DNA of 64,000 nucleotides, taken from contig PQWQ01000021.1 of the NCBI GenBank assembly GCA_002943765.1, forward strand, positions 372,001 to 436,000, in the 5' to 3' direction. This stretch comes from Psoroptes ovis (lineage: Eukaryota; Arthropoda; Arachnida; Sarcoptiformes; Psoroptidae). The translations under genes were made by a program, and so were the position numbers. Below the pieces are notes generated by a model. The model was given only the letters and a program-made list of their open reading frames with translations, was not told the origin of the DNA and did not search any database. Every line of letters begins with the position of its first letter. The first letter of the stretch is position 1. This document shows, in pieces, positions 55,055-64,000 of the stretch.

Positions 55055-55179
55055 CAGTGTTTCTCAACCGTTTTATTTTTGTAGATTTTTCAAAGTTTTT
55101 TCCGAAAATCCTGTGTTTTTCCTAAATTGACCTGGTTCAGTAATCATATGCACTCACAGACACCGGTTGAGAACCACTG
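55055..55179. mobile_element. hAT-like inverted-repeat element
   Basis: CAGTGTTTCTCAACC...CCGGTTGAGAACCACTG, 125 bp. Confidence 0.72.
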
Positions 55180-55309
55180 TAATTTTGAATCGTAGTGTTT
55201 TTTTGGAAGAATTTTTCCAAAATTTTTTCGTTTTTTTTTTTCGTTTTCGCTTCAATTAATTCTTTTGTTTCCATTTTTTGCATTGTTTTGTTATTTCAAA
55301 TATGAAATA

Positions 55310-55389
55310 TTAGGTTGTCCCATAAGTTCTTGCGATTTTTCAAATGAAAAAAAATTTAAAAAACGGCAAGAACTTATGGGACAACCTAA
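55310..55389. mobile_element. Mariner-type hairpin microelement, class I, with TA duplication
   Basis: TTAGGTTGTCCCATAAGTTC...GAACTTATGGGACAACCTAA, perfect outer 20 bp. Confidence 0.89.
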
Positions 55390-55520
55390 TATATTCGTAT
55401 TTGATATCTCTCAGTTGTCGGTATGGTAGTAATCATTTCCAGTGTGTAATCAAAAACAGTGAAGAAGAATATCTTGAAAATAAGAAAGGAGAGAATTGCA
55501 AATTTTCAATTATTCCAATT

Positions 55521-55602
55521 TAACGCTGTCCGAAAAGTTCTGACTGATTTTTCAATATTGATTCAATGAATTTTGTCGACAAAACTTTTCGGACAACTAA
55601 AA
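55521..55602. mobile_element. Mariner-type hairpin microelement, class II arms
   Basis: TTAACGCTGTCCGAAAAGTTC...AAAACTTTTCGGACAACTAA. Confidence 0.75.
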
Positions 55603-57052
55603 TACATTTCAATTGATGATGATAATGAATGTTGATGGCTTTCACAATCAATGAGTTCAATGAATGTGTTTCCAAACCATATTGGACCTCAGATGTTCGA
55701 TTGTATCTTCTAATAGGACCCCTATTACTCAATATGCATTGATTGATTTGATGCCGAAATCGAATCATGAGGACCGCTTCCCGGGGGCCACAGTCACAGT
55801 CGAGTGATTGACCATCACTGAGTGGTCGGCGGTATTTGAGTGCATTTTTTCATCGAATCACAAGATTAGATAAGATGATGATGAATCAAAAATAATCAAA
55901 AACACAGTGGTTCTCAAACATTTTTTCTGTTTATGACCAATTGATCATTTGATCATTGATCATTAACCTCCAAGATTAACCTTCAAGATAAACCTTTTGA
56001 AGCACCAGATGACCAATTGAGACCAATCGATTGAAACCAACTGATCCGATTTTGACCGAAATTGGAATTTCTGAAAAATTTTTCAGAAATTTTTTTTCCG
56101 AGAAAATTTCCGGAATTCATTTTCGGGTAATAAATTTCTCGAGTAAATTACTTCATTTATTTACCCGATTCTCGAAATTGCTTGGGCCGAATTTTCGGTA
56201 ATCAGTCCCTTGAATCATTTAGTGGTACCTTGTTCGATGACCTTGTACAGTGAACATGTTTGGTCAGACATAAACTTTGAAGAAATCTCCAGAGGGGATA
56301 GTTCCTGGAAATTTCTTTTAATCTTTGATCGAGAAAAATTTTCGAAAAGTTTTCGAAATAATCAAAGGACCCCATTAAAAACAGGGGACAAACTGCCCGA
56401 AAAAGTATTATTATTACACAAGATTATTGTTTTCATCATTTTGACAATGAAATGATCATTCATAAATACAGTTATATACACAAAATGATTTTGCCATAAA
56501 CTTTTGTGTATTTGGACACCAAATTTTCAATTTTTTTGATTTCCCAAGTTGAACATCAATGAAAATTTTCCCTGGAAAATTTCCGAGAAAAATTCCTGAG
56601 AAATTTTCTCTCAAAGAAAACAATTGCAACTCGCAATTGTGATCATTAAACAGGAAAACAATTTCGGGAATTTTCCGAAACAACCTGTTCTCAACCGAAT
56701 TGAATTTTTTGGTGTCCACACAAAAACTCTGAGGCCATTTTGATCGTAGATCTTCGTGTAATTACCCTTCCATCACTGTTTGTAAGCAGCCCTTGATGCT
56801 AGACTGGCATCGCTGCAAAGTATCAAAGGGTACCTTTAACCTTAGACGCTTACATGAAGCTTGAAATCCGTTTGAAAGGGGTTCAATGGTCCCCGTAAGA
56901 GCTTTGCTTGAAAGAAGGCCATATTCAAACGGCCGAAACGGTTGAGAAACACTTGACCAAAAATGAATGAATGAATTGAAACTTAATACTTTTGTGGAAC
57001 CTAATCATCTTATTCTTATTTCTTTTCATTATTCTTTTTCAAAATCGATATA

Positions 57053-57135
57053 TTAGGTTGTCCCATAAGTTCTTGCCGTTTTTCCAAATGAAAAAAAAAA
57101 TTTAAAAAACGTCAAGAACTTATGGGACAACCTAA
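57053..57135. mobile_element. Mariner-type hairpin microelement, class I, with TA duplication
   Basis: TTAGGTTGTCCCATAAGTTC...GAACTTATGGGACAACCTAA. Confidence 0.89.
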
Positions 57136-57649
57136 TATATGATCATAATCATTGATGATGATCATGATCATAAATAATGAAGATAATAATAATGATGATT
57201 ATTATGATCATCATCATCAATGATTACCATCATTATCATTATTATCATCATTGATGATGGACATGTTGTCCATTTATTGGTTCTTGGCGATCAGCGAGAA
57301 CCTCTTCGAAGGTTCTCATCGATTAGCCGCTGCTTATCGATGAGCAATAAAGCCAAATGCATGAGGGTTAATCAGTCCATCAGGCTTATCGACGAGAACC
57401 GCTATATTTTCCCTTGGTGCACTGAAGCGTAAAAGATGATATCAATCAATCAGCCAAAGTATACACACACAGAGTATACCCTATTAAATGACATAATCTT
57501 AGATCCATAAGGTTCTCAATAATAATAATAATAATCTTTGCGTATCACACACATATGAGATCTAATCATTTTGAGAAATGTAATTTGATGCCGAAAAAAA
57601 TGAATACTTTTTTGTCATTTCCAGCATTGGCCCTTTTAAATCGATTTCG

Positions 57650-57740
57650 GGTCTGTCCGGAAAGTTCTGGCGCCTTTGAATGTTTTATATCAAAGCGAAT
57701 CCCATGTTGAAAATCGTTAAGAACTTTTCGGACACGCTAA
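57650..57740. mobile_element. Mariner-type hairpin microelement, class II arms
   Basis: GGTCTGTCCGGAAAGTTCTGGCG...AAGAACTTTTCGGACACGCTAA. Confidence 0.72.
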
Positions 57741-57934
57741 TCCCACGCAAACACATTTGACCAATAAAAATGATAAAGTTTCTTCTTTGCTGTCCATTAG
57801 TGAAAGTTTTTGTTTGGGACAAACTTTGACCAATCATCATCATCGCCATTGATGATGATAATTATCATTATCAATGATCCTGATCATCATTTGATCACTG
57901 AAATCTCCGATTACATGAAGTCGATTGGATTCTT

Positions 57935-58013
57935 TTGGTTGTCCGAAAAGTTCTGGCTGATCCATCCGTAGGAATTTAATGATTTTAGCCGACGCAATTT
58001 TCCGGACAACCCC
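57935..58013. mobile_element. Mariner-type hairpin microelement, class II arms
   Basis: TGGTTGTCCGAAAAGTTCTGGC...GCAATTTTCCGGACAACCCC. Confidence 0.74.
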
Positions 58014-58152
58014 GAAATTTAGTGGAAATTCTTAAATGAATACTTCCAAACCATCGATTCTTATTTCGTCTCACTTTTACAGAAATCGATGGCCGAAAAT
58101 CTTTGATCGAAAAGATTCTGTCGAATTGAATTGGAATCATTTCATCGAAATA

Positions 58153-58232
58153 TTAGGTTGTCCCATAAGTTCTTGGCGTTTTTAAAGTTATTTTTCATTC
58201 GAAAAACGGCAAGAACTTATGGGACAACCTAA
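58153..58232. mobile_element. Mariner-type hairpin microelement, class I, with TA duplication
   Basis: TTAGGTTGTCCCATAAGTTC...GAACTTATGGGACAACCTAA. Confidence 0.89.
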
Positions 58233-58557
58233 TAATAAAAGTTTTCGCTGAACCAGCTGTTTTTTGTGTTTAGCAGAATTCGAAGCGACCATCTTAGGGG
58301 GCCAGGAGTCAATCGATTCTCTTCAAGTCACTCATTGGCTTTGCCTTCGTTTTTCACTCCGAATGTTTATTCGATTCTCCATTCGAATATCCATAAATTA
58401 ACCCAAAATCAAGCCAAATGAAAAGAGTCATTCATAGATTCAATGATTTCACTGAGAAAAATCGTTAAACAAACATTATGCTTTGTCGGATCATACGAAC
58501 ACACCATGTGTACATACCATCATTGATCAAAAGTGTCAACATTTTTTCAAGAAGACT

Positions 58558-58654
58558 CAGTGGTTCTCAAACGATTTTTGGTAGATTTTTTTTTGCCCAT
58601 TTTTGATCTTTGAAGCTTTGAAATTTTTTCGTCGCAACCAGTTGAGAACCACCG
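58558..58654. mobile_element. hAT-like inverted-repeat element
   Basis: CAGTGGTTCTCAAACG...CAGTTGAGAACCACCG, 97 bp. Confidence 0.65.
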
Positions 58655-58786
58655 TTCGAATGGGCCTGCTACCATTATTATACTTTTTGTTTGATCAACA
58701 CACAACGAAAAAAAATAAAATCGTGAAAAATGTGAAATCAAAAGTAATCAAAAATTATTTGATCATCATAATTTCAAACAACGAAA

Positions 58787-58906
58787 TTAGGTCGTCCGAA
58801 AAGTCTTGACGCATTTTCAATCGTGCATATTGGCACTAATTTTCAGTGATTCATCCGTACATTTACCGATTAACCGAACACCGACCGAACTTTTCGGACA
58901 GGTTAA
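58787..58906. mobile_element. Longest mariner-type microelement, about 120 bp, class II arms
   Basis: TTAGGTCGTCCGAAAAGTCTTG...CGAACTTTTCGGACAGGTTAA. The centre is about 40 bp longer than in other copies. Confidence 0.72.
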
Positions 58907-59117
58907 TATCAAAAATAGGGTACAATGAGAGAGTACCAAAGAGAGTAAACAAATGACAAATTTTTTTCCATGCACCATTCATAAATAAAGTTATTAATTA
59001 CAAGAAGAATATTCTCTGTGTATTGCACACACACAAAGAAAATTTGTTCATTTATTGTTTCAAATAAATTTTCAAATGAATGAAATTATTCATTTGAAAA
59101 TTTATTCTGCTTTTTTT

Positions 59118-59141
59118 GTGTGTGTGTGTGTGTGTGTGTGT
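59118..59141. repeat. (GT)n microsatellite
   Basis: Twelve GT units. Confidence 0.92.
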
Positions 59142-59176
59142 TCATAACTTACATTGTATATGAATAGCTGTATGTA

Positions 59177-59256
59177 TTAGGTTGTCCCATAAGTTTTTGC
59201 CGTTTTTTGAATTTCTTTTTATTCGAAAAACGGCAAGAACTTATGGGACAACCTAA
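59177..59256. mobile_element. Mariner-type hairpin microelement, class I, with TA duplication
   Basis: TTAGGTTGTCCCATAAGTTTTTGCCG...CGGCAAGAACTTATGGGACAACCTAA. Confidence 0.89.
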
Positions 59257-59452
59257 TATTTTGTATGCATGTATTGTTTCAATTAATTACTTTTTGATTA
59301 ATTATCAGTAATTAATTTTATTGTTTTTTTTCTGCTTTTGTTTTGATCAGTTGTCTGAAATTAAATTTAACTTAATCACATTGCTTTTGTTGAACAAACC
59401 AAACACGATTAGTGGTTCTCAATGCTCATGATTCAAGTGTGGAAGCGTTTTC

Positions 59453-59730
59453 AGTGGTTCTCAATGCTGTCTGATGCACATAATGCAAGTGTTTAAGTGT
59501 TGCCAGTGATGCTCAACAGTGGCACCCAGTGGTATCGATGCTCGATGTCATTGACTTTTCACTCGGCAGGTGGGCAAAAAAAAATGTTTGCAAATTAACA
59601 AGGAGGTCTTGGGGGTGAAAGATGATGATGGAGTGAGGGGCGAAAAGATTGAAAAATATTGAAACATTTATGATACTCATATGAAAGTTGACAACAGTTG
59701 TAATTATAAAAAAACGGTTGAGAATCACTG
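59453..59730. mobile_element. hAT-like element with duplicated left end
   Basis: CAGTGGTTCTCAATGCT at 59453, preceded by a second AGTGGTTCTCAATGCTCATG at 59411. Right end ACGGTTGAGAATCACTG. Confidence 0.55.
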
Positions 59731-59854
59731 TATGTGAAATAAAACAAAAAAAAATACATTTTTTCTATCAATTCATTGATGTTGTCATTGATTATGATGT
59801 TTGTTTATTCATAAAAAACGAAACAAAACAAAAAAAATGATTTTTTCGGTTCGA

Positions 59855-60008
59855 GAATCCGGAAAAAATTTCCGGAAAATCAAATTTCCATTTTTTTCGT
59901 ATCAATTTCCGGGAAATTTTCCCTGGGATTCTTTGAGAAATTTTCCCGGGATTTTTCGGCAAATTTCTCAGGGGAAAATTTCCAGGAATTTTCCCTTCTG
60001 GAAAAAGC
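59855..60008. repeat. Array of the AAATTTCC/GGAAA palindromic word
   Basis: About nine units: GGAAAAAATTTCCGG, GGGAAATTTTCCCTGG, GAAATTTTCCCGGG, GGGGAAAATTTCCAGG and others. Confidence 0.7.
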
Positions 60009-60403
60009 AGGACTCTCAGCCTCACCAACCTTTTCAGGTCTCAGTCTCTCCAGGCTTCAGCCTCTCAGTATTCTATGTGAGAGAATATAAAATTCGAAAA
60101 TTGAATGAACAACAGACCCCTAAAGATGCTTTATACTTCCGTGTGTAACGAACTTTATGAGTGGTGTTTTGATTCATCATCATAATCATCATTCATTTAT
60201 TCAAGTGATCTCATTTAGTACCGAGAATTTTCCGGTACCAAGAGAAAATATTGTCAAAATAATAATTTTCAAAATGGCCTCAGGGCATTTTTTCGAGTGA
60301 AATTAGAACCTTTTTCACATTTCATTCGTTCATTAATTATTGGTGAAAATGTATCAAAAAATGAGTGCAAACACACTGACAGAGCGTATGCAGCGAATGA
60401 ATG

Positions 60404-60506
60404 CAGCGGTTCTCAACCTTTTGCGACCTTAGGGGCTTTGGCGCCAAAATTCCTAAGAATTTTGAATGCTTTTGAATGAGTCCTTGAATTCGGTTGAGAA
60501 CCACTG
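60404..60506. mobile_element. hAT-like inverted-repeat element
   Basis: CAGCGGTTCTCAACC...CGGTTGAGAACCACTG, 103 bp. Confidence 0.72.
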
Positions 60507-60876
60507 ATCAAGGGACAGATTCAGAATTTTTTTCGTCTCTGATTTCTTCGAAATTAGAGAAATTTCCGAGAAATGAAAAATTAGAGAAACTTTCTGGAAT
60601 CATTTTTTTGGAGCTCATTAAATGAATCGAAGTGTACCTTATTCATTTAGTCGACATTTGCTGCCGAGAGTAGAACATTCAAATCACAGAATCATTTGAC
60701 AGAATTCCAGTAAAATTTCCATGAATTTTGACATTTCAAAAAAAAAAATCAATGTTTTCATTTGTCATAATTACGATCAAGATTTTAATCATCCAAAAGA
60801 ATAAATTTTAACCCTTTCACCCTGTTAAAAAATGCGAAAATTTTCGTCTGAGACTCTTTTAGCCAAGATCCTGCTT

Positions 60877-60897
60877 TGCCCGAGTCTTGCTCGGGCA
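60877..60897. other. GC hairpin TGCCCGAG-N5-CTCGGGCA
   Basis: Perfect 8-bp stem with a 5-base loop. Same stem as at 18342-18360. Confidence 0.5.
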
Positions 60898-61566
60898 ATT
60901 TCCAGCTTCGGCTTTAGAAGAGCCGACCGCTAACAATGCAAATCTTGCAACTTTCATTGAATTAAAGCCCTTACAGCTCCATTAATCGAAAGTAATTTCA
61001 CTAATTTCAATTTGTTTTTCTCATTTATTTCTCCCGTTTCTTTTTCATTAAAATAAGACATTTAGATCTTTAAAACACTTGTTCAAAGCATCAGAGTAAT
61101 AAGAAAAGAATTTATTGAAAAATCGATTCGAAAATCGAATTTTTTTTTTTTTTTGGAAGAAACATTCGTAATCATTCGAACGAAATCGTCCAAAGAAATA
61201 TTCTGTAACAATTATACAGAATATATTCGACAGAATATTCCTTTCATTTAAGAATCATTTTTATTGATTTTTTTCGGGAAAATTTCTTTTCCATTTTTCT
61301 GGGGAAATTTTCAGAGAAACAAAAAAAAGTAATTAAGACATTTCAAAGACATTTTGTTAAGACAATTTTCAATAATTCTTATTTCGACGAAGAATTCATA
61401 GTTTTTGGGGTCGCCATTTGATCCAATTGATCGCCGTTCGTCAATCAATAACCAGAAAAGGACCTCTGAAGACCCCATAAAGACCCCAAGAAAGGCCCAA
61501 GATCGACCATTTGAACCATTTGGACTCGATTCTGAATCCTGAAAGTCAGAAAACTCAAACATTCAT

Positions 61567-62096
61567 ATGATCAGAGGAGAGTTCGACCAAACTACGAGCA
61601 ACAAAATGACTGAAGACATTGATCAACGATTAATCCAGTCGAATCAATTGATTCGATCGAATCAATTAAATCAATCAAATCCATTGAATCCATTTGATCC
61701 AATAAATCATCGATTATTATCGCATATATCACATTATCATCAACGGCGGCTACGATCACCAGTCATGTTGACCAGTAAATTATCTTCAACGATTTTCACA
61801 TTACAATTATCAATCATATCATCATCTATGAGATTTGTATCATTATCGTTAATGCTATTATTTGTAACAATATCATTGAATGTTGCCTTTTGTTTGCCTC
61901 AAACAAATCAAAATTTTAAGAATTCGATTGATACATTATCGATTGATTATCATCAGCTGCAGCAGCTCCAGAATCACCATCATCAACAGCAACGATTAAA
62001 AAGAGATTTATTCATTTTAAACAAAGATGATAATGATGATTCGACAAGAGGTTATGACCCTCATGAATCTTATAAAGCGCCTACAAGAAAAATACG
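61567..62096 (+). CDS. Putative secreted or neuropeptide precursor, first coding exon
   Basis: Frame open from ATG 61567 to an excellent donor ACG|GTAAGT at 62096/62097 (phase 2; an in-frame TAA follows inside the intron). In-frame ATGs also at residues 14, 67 and 88. Residues 1-66 are Asn/Gln/Leu-rich low complexity and may be 5' UTR. From Met88 (nt 61828) the sequence MRFVSLSLMLLFVTISLNVA is a classic signal peptide, with cleavage probably near AFC-LPQ. The rest is hydrophilic: a Gln/His-rich spacer, then RLKR at 143-146, a dibasic prohormone-convertase site, followed by an acidic stretch DLFILNKDDNDDSTRGYDP. This layout fits a neuropeptide or other processed secreted precursor. I do not recognise the family. 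The remaining exons lie beyond the window. Confidence 0.55.
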
Positions 62097-62364
62097 GTAA
62101 GTCATTTTTTTGAAGCCAGATTTCAAAGATTTTTAAAGATTTTAAGGTTTTTGAGTAAAGACATGACTTATGTCTTAGCTCTTTTGGGCGCTTCTGCGCC
62201 CTCTATTGACTGTTTACTTTTCCGAAAATGAAAAAATAAAAAAGAACATAAAGGGTTAATCGATGATGATGATGATGATCTGAAACGAATCATTACGCGA
62301 ATAACATAAATGCCATAACATAATAATTACAAATGTCAAACATTTTGAATTAAAAATCGATTCG

Positions 62365-62443
62365 AGAGCTGTCCGTAAAATTAGTTCGGCTAAAAATCTG
62401 AATTTTCAATTGAAAATTCGGCACCGACTTTCCGGACAACCTC
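62365..62443. mobile_element. Mariner-type hairpin microelement, class II arms, decayed
   Basis: AGAGCTGTCCGTAAAATTAGTTCGG...GACTTTCCGGACAACCTCG. Confidence 0.65.
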
Positions 62444-63148
62444 GAAATGTAGAAATAGGGTGCACCGAAATATAAACGAAACCATTCGATACGAGTGTGA
62501 GTCGGGACCTCCTTTTACCCGAAAATTTCGATATTTTCCATTAATCGTTAAATAAACTCTTAAAAAGCCGATCAAAATTCATCAGAATCAGCAAAGGGTA
62601 CCTCCTTATTCATGTAAAACATAATTTCCGACCCAAGAAATTATCTCTTAGATCTTAGATCTATGAGAAAATCCTCTAAAACGAGAATCTCGGAGTCATT
62701 TAGTACCCTCATTCAGTGCCCTCATTCCTCGGCATTCGCTCTCCCTCTATCTCCCCTGGCCCTATCTTCCCCACCCCGTCTTTCACCCTCCTCGAAAAGA
62801 CAATCGATGTACTCAGCGAAGTAAAGACCCTAAGAGTGGGTCGTCATCAAAAAATTGAGTGAAAAAGCCTCCGTTCACAAACATCGTTATTATGATATGA
62901 TGATAATTTAGTCATCATAAACATTCCAGTAAACATCATGTTTTTGATTTTCAATGTGAAACGATGCGGCAAACGAAAATTGTCTTAGATACAAATGATG
63001 ATGATGTTTCGCTACAAAAAAAAATGATGTATTTACATTATTTCAATGTTCATGTAGCCTGAAACATCATTAAAAAGGCCAAAATGCACACATTATCATT
63101 ATCATTTTGGACAAGAAAAAATTTTTCTCGAAAAATTGTGTAATAATC

Positions 63149-63226
63149 GAGATTGTCCGAAAAGTTCTGTCCGATTTTTTCTAGCATTTTCTTCTATTTA
63201 AAAGTGGAAAACTTTTCGGACAACCA
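63149..63226. mobile_element. Mariner-type hairpin microelement, class II arms
   Basis: GAGATTGTCCGAAAAGTTCTGTCCG...GGAAAACTTTTCGGACAACC. Confidence 0.75.
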
Positions 63227-64000
63227 TAACTTTATCAAATGTATTCATTTTTACCGATATGAAATGAGCGTTTTTCAAATGTTAAAAAATGTAGAAATAT
63301 TATACATTGAAGCAGTGCATTATTGCTCATTTCATACTTGTATCATGTATATCGATTGCAATTGTTTGAGTTCATTCTGAAAGTTTTTTATTCATTTGTT
63401 TCTTGAACTCAAATTCTCTCTTTAAATCATTTTAAACAATTTTTTTTTAAAATATAACCCTTTGAACCCTTTTGCCGTTTTCACATGTACCGTAATCCAG
63501 CGATTTCGTAATGATTAACCATTAAGGACCATTAGCTTTGCGTAAACTTGCACTTGCAGGCTCCAATCCGAGTATTCTGTTGAATTAGGCACCTTTCGAG
63601 TGCCGGTCAAACGCAAACGGTTCTCAATGATTTCATCTTAATTTTTTTTTTCTCCTAAATATTCAAAGAATCACAAGAATCTATGAAGCCCTTATCATTA
63701 CTATTACATAAGTAATAGAATATATGAATGGATAAATTATGAATTATTGTTCAAGTATTGTTATTGCTTGGTACTTCTTGTCGAAAGAGAAATTTCGAAA
63801 AAATAAAATTTACATTGTAAGAATGTATTGTAACAAATATTCTTAGCCAATATGGCCCTAAGGCCAAATTCTGGCCAAATATAATCACTTAATTTTGAAC
63901 TATTATTGCTTCACACAAAACATTTCACAAAAAGTGATTCAAAAAAATAATTTGAAAAATATTTTTTTCTTATTCACAAAAAAAAAAAAAAAAAAAAATA

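Larger units (their letters stand above)
48366..61566. other. Intergenic, no gene recognised
   Basis: AT-rich repeats. 48500-48665 is polypurine. 49359-49441 has TTAACCCTCGTTAACCC...AAAAAGGGTTAA, perhaps a very short piggyBac-like relic. 52860-52915 repeats GGGCGCCTAG/GGGCGCCTGTCGAG. 54445-54550 repeats ATTAACCTTT. 57290-57420 repeats CGA(G)AACC and CTTATCGA words. Microelements are listed separately. Confidence 0.5.
62097..64000 (+). other. First intron of the precursor gene (partial)
   Basis: From the GTAAGT donor to the window edge no acceptor with a convincing coding continuation was found. Contains a small perfect GGGCGC-TTCT-GCGCCC hairpin at 62186-62201, two mariner-type elements, and plain AT-rich DNA. 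Confidence 0.45.

Noticed and set aside
55905..56958. hAT-like left end (CAGTGGTTCTCAAAC) and right end (GGTTGAGAAACACT) 1 kb apart
   Set aside because: The right end is degenerate, no duplication flanks them, and the interior has no transposase. They may be two unrelated solo ends.

Overview
The window is AT-rich eukaryotic DNA in which long stretches of non-coding sequence surround a few exons. The clearest host gene is the 3' part of a class C metabotropic glutamate receptor of the insect mGluR (DmGluRA) type. Its 7TM-encoding exon (16500-17273, +) runs from the end of TM5 through TM7 into a long Gln/Ser/Pro-rich tail. A frame-compatible Asn/Asp/His-rich last exon lies at 33095-33450. The receptor sequence, the low-complexity tails and the AT-rich codon use point to an arthropod. 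I think an acariform mite is most likely, but this is inference and not proven by the sequence. A second probable host gene starts at the right end: a coding exon (ATG at 61567 or, better, 61828, to the donor at 62096/62097) with a signal peptide and a Lys-Arg processing site, probably a secreted or neuropeptide-type precursor of unknown identity.

Layout. 1-708 (-): 5' part of an LTR-retrotransposon gag gene that runs off the left edge. 709-16499: non-coding, probably upstream intron or flank of mGluR, with a 624-bp solo LTR (6121-6744, 6-bp target duplication) and a truncated, apparently identical second copy (10529-10961). 16500-33450: mGluR exons around a putative 15.8-kb intron full of small elements. 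33451-43974: intergenic repeats. 43975-48360 (-): a complete, very young Ty1/copia element with identical 152-bp LTRs, a 5-bp ATGAG duplication, an initiator-tRNA-Met primer site, intact integrase, RT and RNase H, but gag and pol in different frames. 48361-61566: intergenic repeats. 61567-64000: precursor exon and the start of its first intron.

The outstanding property is the density of very short palindromic transposon relics. I count about 50 roughly 80-bp hairpin elements with mariner-type termini (TTAGGTTGTCC...), usually flanked by TA. They fall into three core types with partly interchangeable arms. About 14 hAT-like CAGTG(G/A)TTCTCAAC inverted-repeat elements of about 95-280 bp and at least four piggyBac-like TTAA-flanked elements of about 150 bp are scattered among them, sometimes nested. 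A fourth layer is dispersed arrays of a degenerate, roughly 12-bp palindromic word (AAATTTCC-GGAAA). It produces the many spurious KFPGKFPRNF-like ORFs. Almost all other open frames in the window are such shadows.

All reading was by eye. Copy counts and boundaries of degenerate elements are approximate, and I could not run homology searches.
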